A stretch of DNA of 12,272 bases from Lachnospiraceae bacterium (GTDB lineage Bacteria > Bacillota_A > Clostridia > Lachnospirales > Lachnospiraceae). The stretch spans positions 1-12,272 of the forward strand of contig JAGBNT010000051.1 in assembly GCA_017634255.1 (NCBI GenBank). The letters run 5' to 3'. Shown in pieces: positions 1 through 5,405 of the stretch. The stretch's first letter is position 1. Each line of letters opens with the position of its first letter. The notes below the pieces were generated by a model that made no database searches, was not told where the DNA came from, and worked only from the letters and a program-made list of their open reading frames with translations. The position numbers and the translations under genes were made by a program.

Positions 1-1505
1 ATGAGCTCCTCGGCGGCAATTCCCAGAGCCTGGGCTTTGCGCCCGGATACCCCGTCCTTAAGACAGTACTCCATTATCCTTTCTGAGACCCTGACAGCCT
101 CCTTATCGCTTCCCGTTATTGAAATATCGCAGATCTCACCGCTGCTGCGCTCCGGTATGGCCATAAAGCCCTTTTGAGGAACCCTTCCTATTCTCTGCAT
201 TGTAAGCCTTATGATATTTACGATAATAAAGGCCGACAGCTCACTTATTATTATGGCTGCAAACAGTCCCTCAAAACCAAGGACGGACATAAAGGCAAGC
301 ATCAGGGGAACCTTCAGCACCAAAAGCTGCAGAACGCTGCTTATGGTGGAAAGGAAGGTCTGGCCAATGGTCCTGTAGTAGTTTTGGGTCAGGGCATTCA
401 GGGAAAAGAAGACAAAGCTTAAGGAAAACAGGCGGAGTCCGCTCATAAGCCCGGTCCTTACGGCATCGTTGTCAAAGCCGTAAAGCGCCGCAACGCCCTG
501 CGGAACCGCAAGAAAGACTACCATGATAAGGATACTGATGAGCATGGCTATCTTAAGCACCCTTGAAAATACCCGCCGCATGCCAAAGTAATCCTTTTCC
601 CCGTAGAGTACCCCCGCTACCGAGGCAATGACGGAGGAAACGCCGTTTAAGAACATCTGGACTATGAGCTGGGTATTGGCTGTTACTGAATAGGCGGAAA
701 AATATGCGTCCCCGAGAGTCCTTAAGACGTTTGAATTAAGAATCGCAACGCTTATCACCGTCATTATAAGGTAGGCGAGGTTAGGGAAGCCATTCTTTAC
801 CGTCATAGCGGCAAGCTCTGCGTTGTGAAAAAGTTCCCTGAACACCGGGGTGACCATCCTGCTGCTGCTTTTAAAATACCGGGGGATAAATATGATCCCC
901 GATACCAGATATCCGATGACCGTGGACATCGCTGCTCCTGTTATGCCAAGGGGCGTATACCTTACAAGAACATAGTCAAGGATCAGATTGACAGCATTAG
1001 ATGTAATATGCAGTCTGGCCGCCATGGCCGGATTATTATCCACATTTATAAGATATGCCATCACAAGCACAAAGGATATTACCGGCATCCCGATGGAATA
1101 TACCGTGGTTACGCTCCTTATCATTTGTGCCAGCTGTGGCGCAGCCCCCGTAATAGACGTAAAAAGAGGCACAAGGGCCGGAAAAAGACAGGTGAATATA
1201 AGCGGATAGGCCACGCTTATGACCATGCAAAGACCCATTACCCTTCCTGCGGATCCGACCTGACGCTTTCCGAGGAGTACCGCCATGCTCACGGCTCCTC
1301 CCGAGCCGAATAAGATAGCCGCAGCCTGCAATATATAGAGATAGGGCGTGGAGGCATTGATTGCTCCGTTTCCCATGCTTCCCAGAAGGTTGCCGACGAT
1401 CATCGCGTCAACAACATTCCCAAGCTGCAGGGCGACGGTGGTCATGACCCCCGTCAGCATATACCTGTACATTTTTTTTCTTATAAGCCGGTCGTTTCTT
1501 TCCAT
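1..1505 (-). CDS. MATE-family multidrug/organic cation transporter with a C-terminal ATPase-like extension, 3' end cut by window edge
   Basis: The minus-strand reading frame from ATG at 1505 stays open to the window edge, giving 501 residues without a stop. Residues 1 to about 440 are a polytopic membrane protein with about 12 hydrophobic segments. The N-terminal stretch around residues 22-42 (LQLGNVVDAMIVGNLLG) and the internal pseudo-repeat are typical of MATE antiporters, which export drugs or metabolites using an ion gradient. After the last membrane segment, residues about 455-501 are soluble and resemble the start of an RsbW/SpoIIAB-type HATPase domain, ending in GIAAEEL, where the N-box of that fold would begin. 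AGGAAGGA stands immediately before the ATG; its first AGG is 5 bases upstream. A later Met at residue 12 has no such site. The gene has its own promoter (1590-1618) and is separated from the upstream phosphopantetheinyl transferase gene by hairpins. The MATE call is confident; the ATPase extension is inferred from a partial domain. Confidence 0.9.
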   Translation of the reverse strand, partial: MERNDRLIRKKMYRYMLTGVMTTVALQLGNVVDAMIVGNLLGSMGNGAINASTPYLYILQAAAILFGSGGAVSMAVLLGKRQVGSAGRVMGLCMVISVAYPLIFTCLFPALVPLFTSITGAAPQLAQMIRSVTTVYSIGMPVISFVLVMAYLINVDNNPAMAARLHITSNAVNLILDYVLVRYTPLGITGAAMSTVIGYLVSGIIFIPRYFKSSSRMVTPVFRELFHNAELAAMTVKNGFPNLAYLIMTVISVAILNSNVLRTLGDAYFSAYSVTANTQLIVQMFLNGVSSVIASVAGVLYGEKDYFGMRRVFSRVLKIAMLISILIMVVFLAVPQGVAALYGFDNDAVRTGLMSGLRLFSLSFVFFSLNALTQNYYRTIGQTFLSTISSVLQLLVLKVPLMLAFMSVLGFEGLFAAIIISELSAFIIVNIIRLTMQRIGRVPQKGFMAIPERSSGEICDISITGSDKEAVRVSERIMEYCLKDGVSGRKAQALGIAAEEL

Positions 1506-1589
1506 TCCTTCCTGTGATCCTGTCTCATGTAATTCAAGGGTCTTACAACGAATTATGGTGAACGACAAGTTTTCAATGTCATTCATCGT

Positions 1590-1618
1590 AGTATACCAGA
1601 TTATTATCCGGTTGTCTT
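1590..1618 (-). promoter_or_regulatory. Putative sigma-A promoter of the MATE gene
   Basis: On the minus strand the -35 is AAGACA (1613-1618), the spacer is 17 bases, and the -10 is TATACT (1590-1595), preceded by TGG, which makes an extended -10. The start site would be near 1583, leaving a leader of about 78 bases before the MATE start codon. This is a consensus match only. Confidence 0.55.
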
Positions 1619-1639
1619 TATTTCTCACATCGTCATACA

Positions 1640-1671
1640 GGATATTGAATTTCATCGGAAATTCAATATCC
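1640..1671. repeat. Perfect 14-bp inverted repeat upstream of the MATE promoter
   Basis: Arms GGATATTGAATTTC (1640-1653) and GAAATTCAATATCC (1658-1671) are perfectly complementary around a 4-base loop. No T-run follows on either strand, so it is not a classical intrinsic terminator. It lies just upstream of the -35 of the MATE promoter. It could be an operator for a dimeric regulator or a processing/termination hairpin at the end of the dut operon transcript. Confidence 0.75.
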
Positions 1672-1686
1672 GTATTCGACCAGGGA

Positions 1687-1757
1687 CTTGCGAAGCAAGG
1701 CGCGTGCTCCGCGGAACGCGGAGTTCCTGAACGCATTTCCGATTTTGCGTTCAGGAA
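1687..1757. repeat. Three back-to-back perfect hairpins downstream of the phosphopantetheinyl transferase gene
   Basis: Three perfect inverted repeats follow one another: CTTGC-GAA-GCAAG (1687-1699), CTCCGCG-GAA-CGCGGAG (1707-1723), and TTCCTGAACGCA (1724-1735) with TGCGTTCAGGAA (1746-1757) around a 10-base loop. The last two abut without a gap. With the inverted repeat at 1640-1671 they fill most of the spacer between the transferase stop at 1769 and the MATE promoter. No U-tract follows any of them. Confidence 0.75.
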
Positions 1758-1768
1758 GTCATACCTTT

Positions 1769-2404
1769 TTAAGCGTACTGACAAACGCTTATTATATAAT
1801 TTTGATCCGGATGGGGGTATTCACTCATGTTAAAGAAGCGGGAACCCATTTCAAAGCTCCCATTATGAATAATGGCCGTATCCAGAAGAATCGCATCCTC
1901 TATGCCCGTTCCAAGGAGCTTTCCGTAGGCCTCCTTTTGCGTCCATGCCCTAAAAAAGGGAAGAAGTCTTTTTTCAAAGGGCAGACTGTTTATATATTCC
2001 TTTTCTCCCGGAAGGTATTTTTTATCTACCATGAGCTGCGAATAACGGCTCATGGTAACCCGCTCCAGATCACAGCCTATATCCCTTTTCGAAACTGCCA
2101 TTACAGCCTGGGTGTTTTCGTTTGCGAGGGAAAAATAAAGCTCACCTCCGGGCAGAAAGGGCTTTCCGAATTTTCCAATCGAAACCTTTTCGGGATCAAA
2201 GCCATACTCCCGCAAAATCCTGACCATCAGGTGGCCTGTGGCCAGACTTAAACGTTTTACTTCCTCCCTTTTACATTGGTTCACACGCTTTTTCCGGTAG
2301 TCCGTAAGAGAAGAATAGGCCTTTTCGAACTCGTTTTCGTCAAGGTATTTTTCGGCGTCCTCAAAGAATACATCAAACCCGCCGCATTCACTTATTTCAA
2401 TCAT
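1769..2404 (-). CDS. Sfp-type 4'-phosphopantetheinyl transferase
   Basis: This 211-residue cytoplasmic enzyme would transfer the phosphopantetheine arm of coenzyme A to a serine of an acyl or peptidyl carrier protein. The family signature is clear: GKFGKP at 77-82, then FSLANEN at 91-97, then IGCDLE with probable Mg ligands D112 and E114, and WTQKEAYGK at 154-162 with E158 and K162. Length is close to Sfp (about 220). The SHSG histidine of Sfp is replaced here by N95; from memory, some other PPTases also have Asn there, so activity is not excluded. Its ATG overlaps the stop of the upstream GNAT gene as ATGA, indicating translational coupling. No polyketide or peptide synthetase gene is in the window, so the carrier-protein substrate is unknown and may simply be fatty-acid ACP. 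Confidence 0.88.
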   Translation of the reverse strand: MIEISECGGFDVFFEDAEKYLDENEFEKAYSSLTDYRKKRVNQCKREEVKRLSLATGHLMVRILREYGFDPEKVSIGKFGKPFLPGGELYFSLANENTQAVMAVSKRDIGCDLERVTMSRYSQLMVDKKYLPGEKEYINSLPFEKRLLPFFRAWTQKEAYGKLLGTGIEDAILLDTAIIHNGSFEMGSRFFNMSEYPHPDQNYIISVCQYA

Positions 2405-2874
2405 TTAAACCGGTTCTCCATAGTGACCTTCAGGGGTTTTAAGCCCATAGCCTCATAGAATTTCATAGCTCCGGGGTTGGAGCTCCAAACGTTTAAGGTA
2501 ACGGCATCGAAACCGTTTTCAGAAGCCCATTTCGTAACGAAATCATAGAGCCTCTTTCCCACATGACCGCGCCGGGCATTTTCATCCACACATAAGTCAT
2601 CTATGTATAAAACCCGTCTGTCCTGCAAAGAAGCATCGTCCTTCGTCTCCTGCACCTCGCAGAAGCAATAGCCCTGGACCGGTGTGTCGTCCTCTTCTGT
2701 CAAAACCCAGACCGGAGTGTTTTCATCATGTATTATATGAAGTATCTCCTCATCCCTATACTTTCTGCTTCCCGGTCTGAATATATCCGGTCTGGCATCG
2801 GAATGAACCTTATGCACCTGTAAAAGGAGCTTCACTATACTTTCAAGATCCCTGTCTTCCGCTCTTCTTATCAT
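2401..2874 (-). CDS. GNAT-family N-acetyltransferase
   Basis: A 157-residue single-domain GNAT enzyme, expected to move an acetyl group from acetyl-CoA to an amine. From the chosen start the fold is complete: MIRRAEDRDLESIVKLL opens the first strand and helix, LYIDDLCVDENARRGHVGKRL (89-109) covers strand 4 and the acetyl-CoA pyrophosphate loop (RRGHVG at 101-106), and NPGAMKFYEAMGLKP (133-147) is the usual C-terminal motif. The frame stays open to an ATG at 2928, but that start would overlap dut by 41 bases. The ATG at 2874 has an AGAGG site just after the dut stop, so it is preferred. The gene sits 13 bases downstream of dut and overlaps the transferase gene by 4 bases. The substrate cannot be deduced. 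Confidence 0.88.
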   Translation of the reverse strand: MIRRAEDRDLESIVKLLLQVHKVHSDARPDIFRPGSRKYRDEEILHIIHDENTPVWVLTEEDDTPVQGYCFCEVQETKDDASLQDRRVLYIDDLCVDENARRGHVGKRLYDFVTKWASENGFDAVTLNVWSSNPGAMKFYEAMGLKPLKVTMENRFK

Positions 2875-2887
2875 AAGTTTTTCCTCT

Positions 2888-3328
2888 TCAGTTTTTTCCT
2901 GTGGAGCCAAAGCCGCCCCTGCTCTCATTTTCGAGACTATCTACCTCTTCGAATACGATTTCGGGCTGGTGCCTTAGTATCCTGAACTGACACAGCCTGT
3001 CGTTTACATGCACCTGTGTATCCCTCGTTGCGTACACCGGCATCATAATGATATCGTCGTCTCCGCAATAGCTTTCATCCACCACCCCTATGGCATTGGT
3101 CTGGATCAGGCCGAAATTTTTGAAGGTCGAGCTCCTGGCGGCTATTATCATCTCATAGCCCTGGGGAAGCTGTACGGAGATACCCATATTAATAAGGGTA
3201 AAGTCTCCTGCCTTGAGGCTCACCTCCTCGGCTGCCCTTAAGTCTATCCAGTCGCTTTTGCCGTCTATATATCTTAACTTCTCTATCTCCTGACTGTGAT
3301 ATCTAATTCTTATTTTTTCTTTCTCCAT
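2888..3328 (-). CDS. dut: Deoxyuridine 5'-triphosphate nucleotidohydrolase (dUTPase)
   Basis: This trimeric-type dUTPase would hydrolyse dUTP to dUMP and pyrophosphate, limiting uracil in DNA and feeding thymidylate synthesis. All five family motifs are visible in 146 residues: SDWIDLRA (25-32, motif 1), AARSSTF (63-69, motif 2), GVVDESYCGD (81-90, motif 3 with catalytic D84), VNDRLCQFRI (108-117, motif 4) and SRGGFGSTG (136-144, motif 5, the C-terminal arm that closes over the active site). Length is normal. The only ribosome-binding candidate, AAGGA at 3341-3345, is 12 bases from the ATG, which is long. The gene heads the cluster dut - GNAT - phosphopantetheinyl transferase and is preceded by a cluster of DnaA-box-like sites that also contains its presumed promoter region. 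Confidence 0.95.
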   Translation of the reverse strand: MEKEKIRIRYHSQEIEKLRYIDGKSDWIDLRAAEEVSLKAGDFTLINMGISVQLPQGYEMIIAARSSTFKNFGLIQTNAIGVVDESYCGDDDIIMMPVYATRDTQVHVNDRLCQFRILRHQPEIVFEEVDSLENESRGGFGSTGKN

Positions 3329-3355
3329 AAGTGAAGCCCGTCCTTCAATTTATTC

Positions 3356-3526
3356 AAATCCACAATATCCACATTTCATATTTTGTGTTCTCCACCATTT
3401 ATTCACAACAACATTTTGTTTCAAAGGCGGATTTTGCAGTTTCTCCTTCAAGTTCATTCACACTATCCACTAAATCCACATTTTCTATCCACTAATCAAA
3501 ACTGCTGTTATTGCAGTTTATCCACA
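3356..3526 (+). promoter_or_regulatory. Cluster of eight DnaA-box-like 9-mers in one orientation
   Basis: Two perfect TTATNCACA boxes occur, TTATTCACA (3399-3407) and TTATCCACA (3518-3526). Six near matches share their orientation: AAATCCACA (3356-3364), ATATCCACA (3365-3373), TCATTCACA (3454-3462), CTATCCACT (3463-3471), AAATCCACA (3472-3480) and CTATCCACT (3485-3493). The boxes at 3356-3373 and 3454-3480 abut head to tail with no spacing, as in DnaA filament-forming arrays. The region lies between tyrS and dut and contains no convincing gene. The pattern is read directly; DnaA binding is inferred. Confidence 0.7.
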
Positions 3527-3542
3527 CTCAATAACAGCAGTT
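3500..3542 (-). terminator. Perfect 14-bp inverted repeat downstream of tyrS, possible terminator
   Basis: AACTGCTGTTATTG (3500-3513) and CAATAACAGCAGTT (3529-3542) are perfectly complementary around a 15-base loop. Read on the minus strand it begins 38 bases after the tyrS stop and is followed by TTTTGATT, so it can act as a weak intrinsic terminator. Alternative shorter stems exist, such as AAACTGC/GCAGTTT. The loop contains the perfect DnaA box at 3518-3526, which is unusual for a terminator. Confidence 0.55.
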
Positions 3543-3580
3543 ATTCATTCAGAGCCGCCTGCATAGTTAGATAACATCTG

Positions 3581-4816
3581 TTACTCAACTATCACCCTGT
3601 GGAAGACCTTCTTCCCCTTCTGTATTATAAGGTTGCCGTCAGCATCCAGTTCAGAGGTGGTATAAGCAGCCTTGACATCTGTGACCTTCTGATCGTTTAC
3701 CGAAACTCCTCCCTGCTCTATGAGCCTTCTGCCCTCTGAGCGGTTCTTTGCAAGCTTGCAGTCCACAAGTATGGAGATGAGGTCCCTGCCCTCTTCCAGC
3801 TCGGCCTTCGGAATAGAGGTGGTCGGCATATCCTCGCTCTTCCCTCCTCCCAGGAAGACCTCCTTGGCCGCCTTCCTGGCCTTTTCGGCCTCGTCCTGCC
3901 CGTGAACTATTTTCGTTATTTCGTAGGCAAGGATCTCCTTTGCCTTATTGATCTCGGCATCCTTAAGAGCCCCCAGCTCCCTGACCTCTTCCATGGGCAG
4001 GAAGGTGAGAAGGGCAAGGCACTCCTCAGTCTTTACATCCTCGATATTTCTCCAGTACTGGAAGAACTCATAGGGCGAAGTCTTATCGGGGTCGAGCCAC
4101 AGCGCACCCTTCATGGTCTTACCCATCTTGATTCCATCGGAGGTCGTAAGGAGCTTGAAGGTAAAGCCGTACACGTCCTTATTTTCCTTTCTGCGCACAA
4201 GGTTGACTCCGCCGATTATATTGCTCCACTGGTCGTCTCCTCCCAGCTCCAGCTCTACGTTAAGATCCTTGTTGAGCTTGTAGAAGTCATAGGACTGCAT
4301 GAGCATATAGTTGAATTCGAAGAAGGTCAGCCCCTTCTCCATCCTGTTCTTATAGCACTCGGCGGCGAGCATCTTGTTTACCGAAAAATGAACTCCGACT
4401 TCCCTTAAGAACTCCACGTAATTCATATCCAGGAGCCAGTCAGCATTGTTTACCATTATCGCGCTGTCATTATCAAAGTTGATAAAGCGGGAAAGCTGTT
4501 TTTTAAAGCATTCCGCATTGTGATCTATAGTCTCCCGGGTCATCATCGTACGCATATCCGATTTTCCCGAGGGATCGCCTATCATAGTGGTTCCGCCTCC
4601 GATAAGGGCAACGGGCTTGTGACCTGCACGCTGCATATGCATCATCGCCATTATCGTCAGGAAATGCCCTGCTGTAAGGCTGTCCGCAGTGGCATCAAAG
4701 CCTATGTAAAAGGACATGGGACGCTTTCCCAGCTCTCTTCTTATAGCCTCCTCATCCGTCGCCTGTGCAACATAGCCTCTTTCGTTTAAAAGATCGTAGA
4801 TATTCGTGTCTGACAT
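3581..4816 (-). CDS. tyrS: Tyrosyl-tRNA synthetase
   Basis: A class I aminoacyl-tRNA synthetase that charges tRNA-Tyr. The 411-residue protein has the bacterial TyrS layout: a Rossmann catalytic core with [13 protein letters not shown] (40-52, the HIGH region), [17 protein letters not shown] (73-89), GGDDQW (192-197), and KMGKT (230-234, the KMSKS loop). An anticodon-binding region follows, then an S4-like RNA-binding domain from about residue 342 ([22 protein letters not shown]). The first HIGH histidine is Thr48 here (TAGH). ATG at 4816 is preceded by GGAGGG at good spacing. Clostridial tyrS genes are often T-box controlled, but no T-box sequence is visible in the 139 bases upstream. Instead there are two hairpins between duplicated ribosome-binding regions. 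Confidence 0.97.
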   Translation of the reverse strand: MSDTNIYDLLNERGYVAQATDEEAIRRELGKRPMSFYIGFDATADSLTAGHFLTIMAMMHMQRAGHKPVALIGGGTTMIGDPSGKSDMRTMMTRETIDHNAECFKKQLSRFINFDNDSAIMVNNADWLLDMNYVEFLREVGVHFSVNKMLAAECYKNRMEKGLTFFEFNYMLMQSYDFYKLNKDLNVELELGGDDQWSNIIGGVNLVRRKENKDVYGFTFKLLTTSDGIKMGKTMKGALWLDPDKTSPYEFFQYWRNIEDVKTEECLALLTFLPMEEVRELGALKDAEINKAKEILAYEITKIVHGQDEAEKARKAAKEVFLGGGKSEDMPTTSIPKAELEEGRDLISILVDCKLAKNRSEGRRLIEQGGVSVNDQKVTDVKAAYTTSELDADGNLIIQKGKKVFHRVIVE

Positions 4817-4822
4817 CTTTTT

Positions 4823-4930
4823 CCCTCCATTAAATAAATTAGTGACCGATTTCGTTTACGAAATCGGCTAGAGCAGCTCGTAATGTTAGCAAACGTTAAT
4901 TGCTGCTCGGCCTCCCATTAAATAAAATCC
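4823..4930. repeat. Two hairpins flanked by direct repeats of the tyrS ribosome-binding region
   Basis: CCTCC-ATTAAATAAA (4824-4838) recurs as CCTCCCATTAAATAAA (4911-4926), identical apart from one extra C. On the minus strand both copies read TTTATTTAATGG(G)AGG, so the tyrS Shine-Dalgarno region is duplicated. Between them lie CCGATTTCGT-TT-ACGAAATCGG (4846-4867, perfect 10-bp arms) and GAGCAGC/GCTGCTC (4871-4877 and 4902-4908), whose interior can also pair. No T-box conserved sequence and no clear T-run is present. It looks like a small palindromic insertion or a tandem duplication. Confidence 0.65.
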
Positions 4931-4955
4931 CTCTTACGTTACCATACCCCATATT

Positions 4956-5405
4956 TTATTTCAAGCTATCCGCATAAGCGGTGGCGAGCCTGTCGCACCT
5001 TTCATTTTCCGGATGTCCGGCGTGTCCCTTCACCCAGATAAATTTAAGCTCGTGGGGTTTCGCAGCCTCTAGGAGGCGTTTCCAAAGGTCGATATTTTTC
5101 ACTTCTCCCGAGGTGTTTTTCCAGCCCTTTCTTATCCATCCCTCGATCCAGTTCTGATTAAACGCATCGGTGACATACTTCGAATCCGAGATGATCTCCA
5201 CCTCGCAGGGTCTGGTCAGCGCTTCCAGACCGGTTATCACTCCCATCAGCTCCATCCGGTTATTCGTTGTCTCCGCTTCGCCTCCAGAATACTCCCTCTC
5301 ATGCAGTTTTCCGGAAGTGTCAATATACTGCAGAATAGTTCCGTAGCCTCCCGGTCCCGGGTTCCCCCTGGACGAGCCGTCGGAAAAAAGTTTTACCTTC
5401 ATCAT
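4956..5405 (-). CDS. rnhA: Ribonuclease HI
   Basis: Cleaves the RNA strand of RNA-DNA hybrids, acting on R-loops and primers in the cytoplasm. The 149 residues carry the complete catalytic set: FSDGSSRGNPGPGGYG with D9, TTNNRMEL with E52, SDSKY with D74, the flexible histidine H128 in KGHAGH, and D138 in NERCDRLA. The GWIRKGWK segment (89-96) is the basic handle region of RnhA-type enzymes. Length is normal. The start codon overlaps the stop of the upstream MutS-like gene as ATGA, so the two are probably translated together; a second ATG follows at once. tyrS lies 139 bases downstream. Confidence 0.96.
   Translation of the reverse strand: MMKVKLFSDGSSRGNPGPGGYGTILQYIDTSGKLHEREYSGGEAETTNNRMELMGVITGLEALTRPCEVEIISDSKYVTDAFNQNWIEGWIRKGWKNTSGEVKNIDLWKRLLEAAKPHELKFIWVKGHAGHPENERCDRLATAYADSLK

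Noticed and set aside
1036..1044. A further perfect DnaA box TTATCCACA
   Set aside because: It lies alone inside the MATE coding sequence; one isolated box in 12 kb is within chance expectation.
825..1313. Open plus-strand frames opposite the MATE gene
   Set aside because: They are antisense shadows of a clear transporter, with compositions unlike real proteins and no ribosome-binding sites.
2401..2928. Longer GNAT reading frame starting at ATG 2928 (175 residues)
   Set aside because: It would overlap dut by 41 bases and add 18 residues (MRAGAALAPQ...) not needed by the fold. The ATG at 2874 has an AGAGG site and begins the first GNAT strand.
3374..3478. Short minus-strand frames in the DnaA-box region, one of about 25 codons ending in three cysteines and one containing MKCGYCGFE
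   Set aside because: Neither has both a start codon and a properly spaced ribosome-binding site, and both are built from the repeated TGTGGAT units, so coding is unlikely.
3356..3526. The main chromosomal origin (oriC)
   Set aside because: Despite the DnaA boxes there is no dnaA, dnaN, rpmH or gidA nearby and no clear AT-rich unwinding tract with origin-like 13-mers. A regulatory or titration cluster is the safer reading.
3902..4408. 168-residue plus-strand open frame inside tyrS
   Set aside because: It is antisense to the conserved catalytic core of TyrS; no supporting motif or start context.
4817..4955. T-box riboswitch upstream of tyrS
   Set aside because: The spacer is only 139 bases and lacks the conserved T-box sequence and a following terminator.
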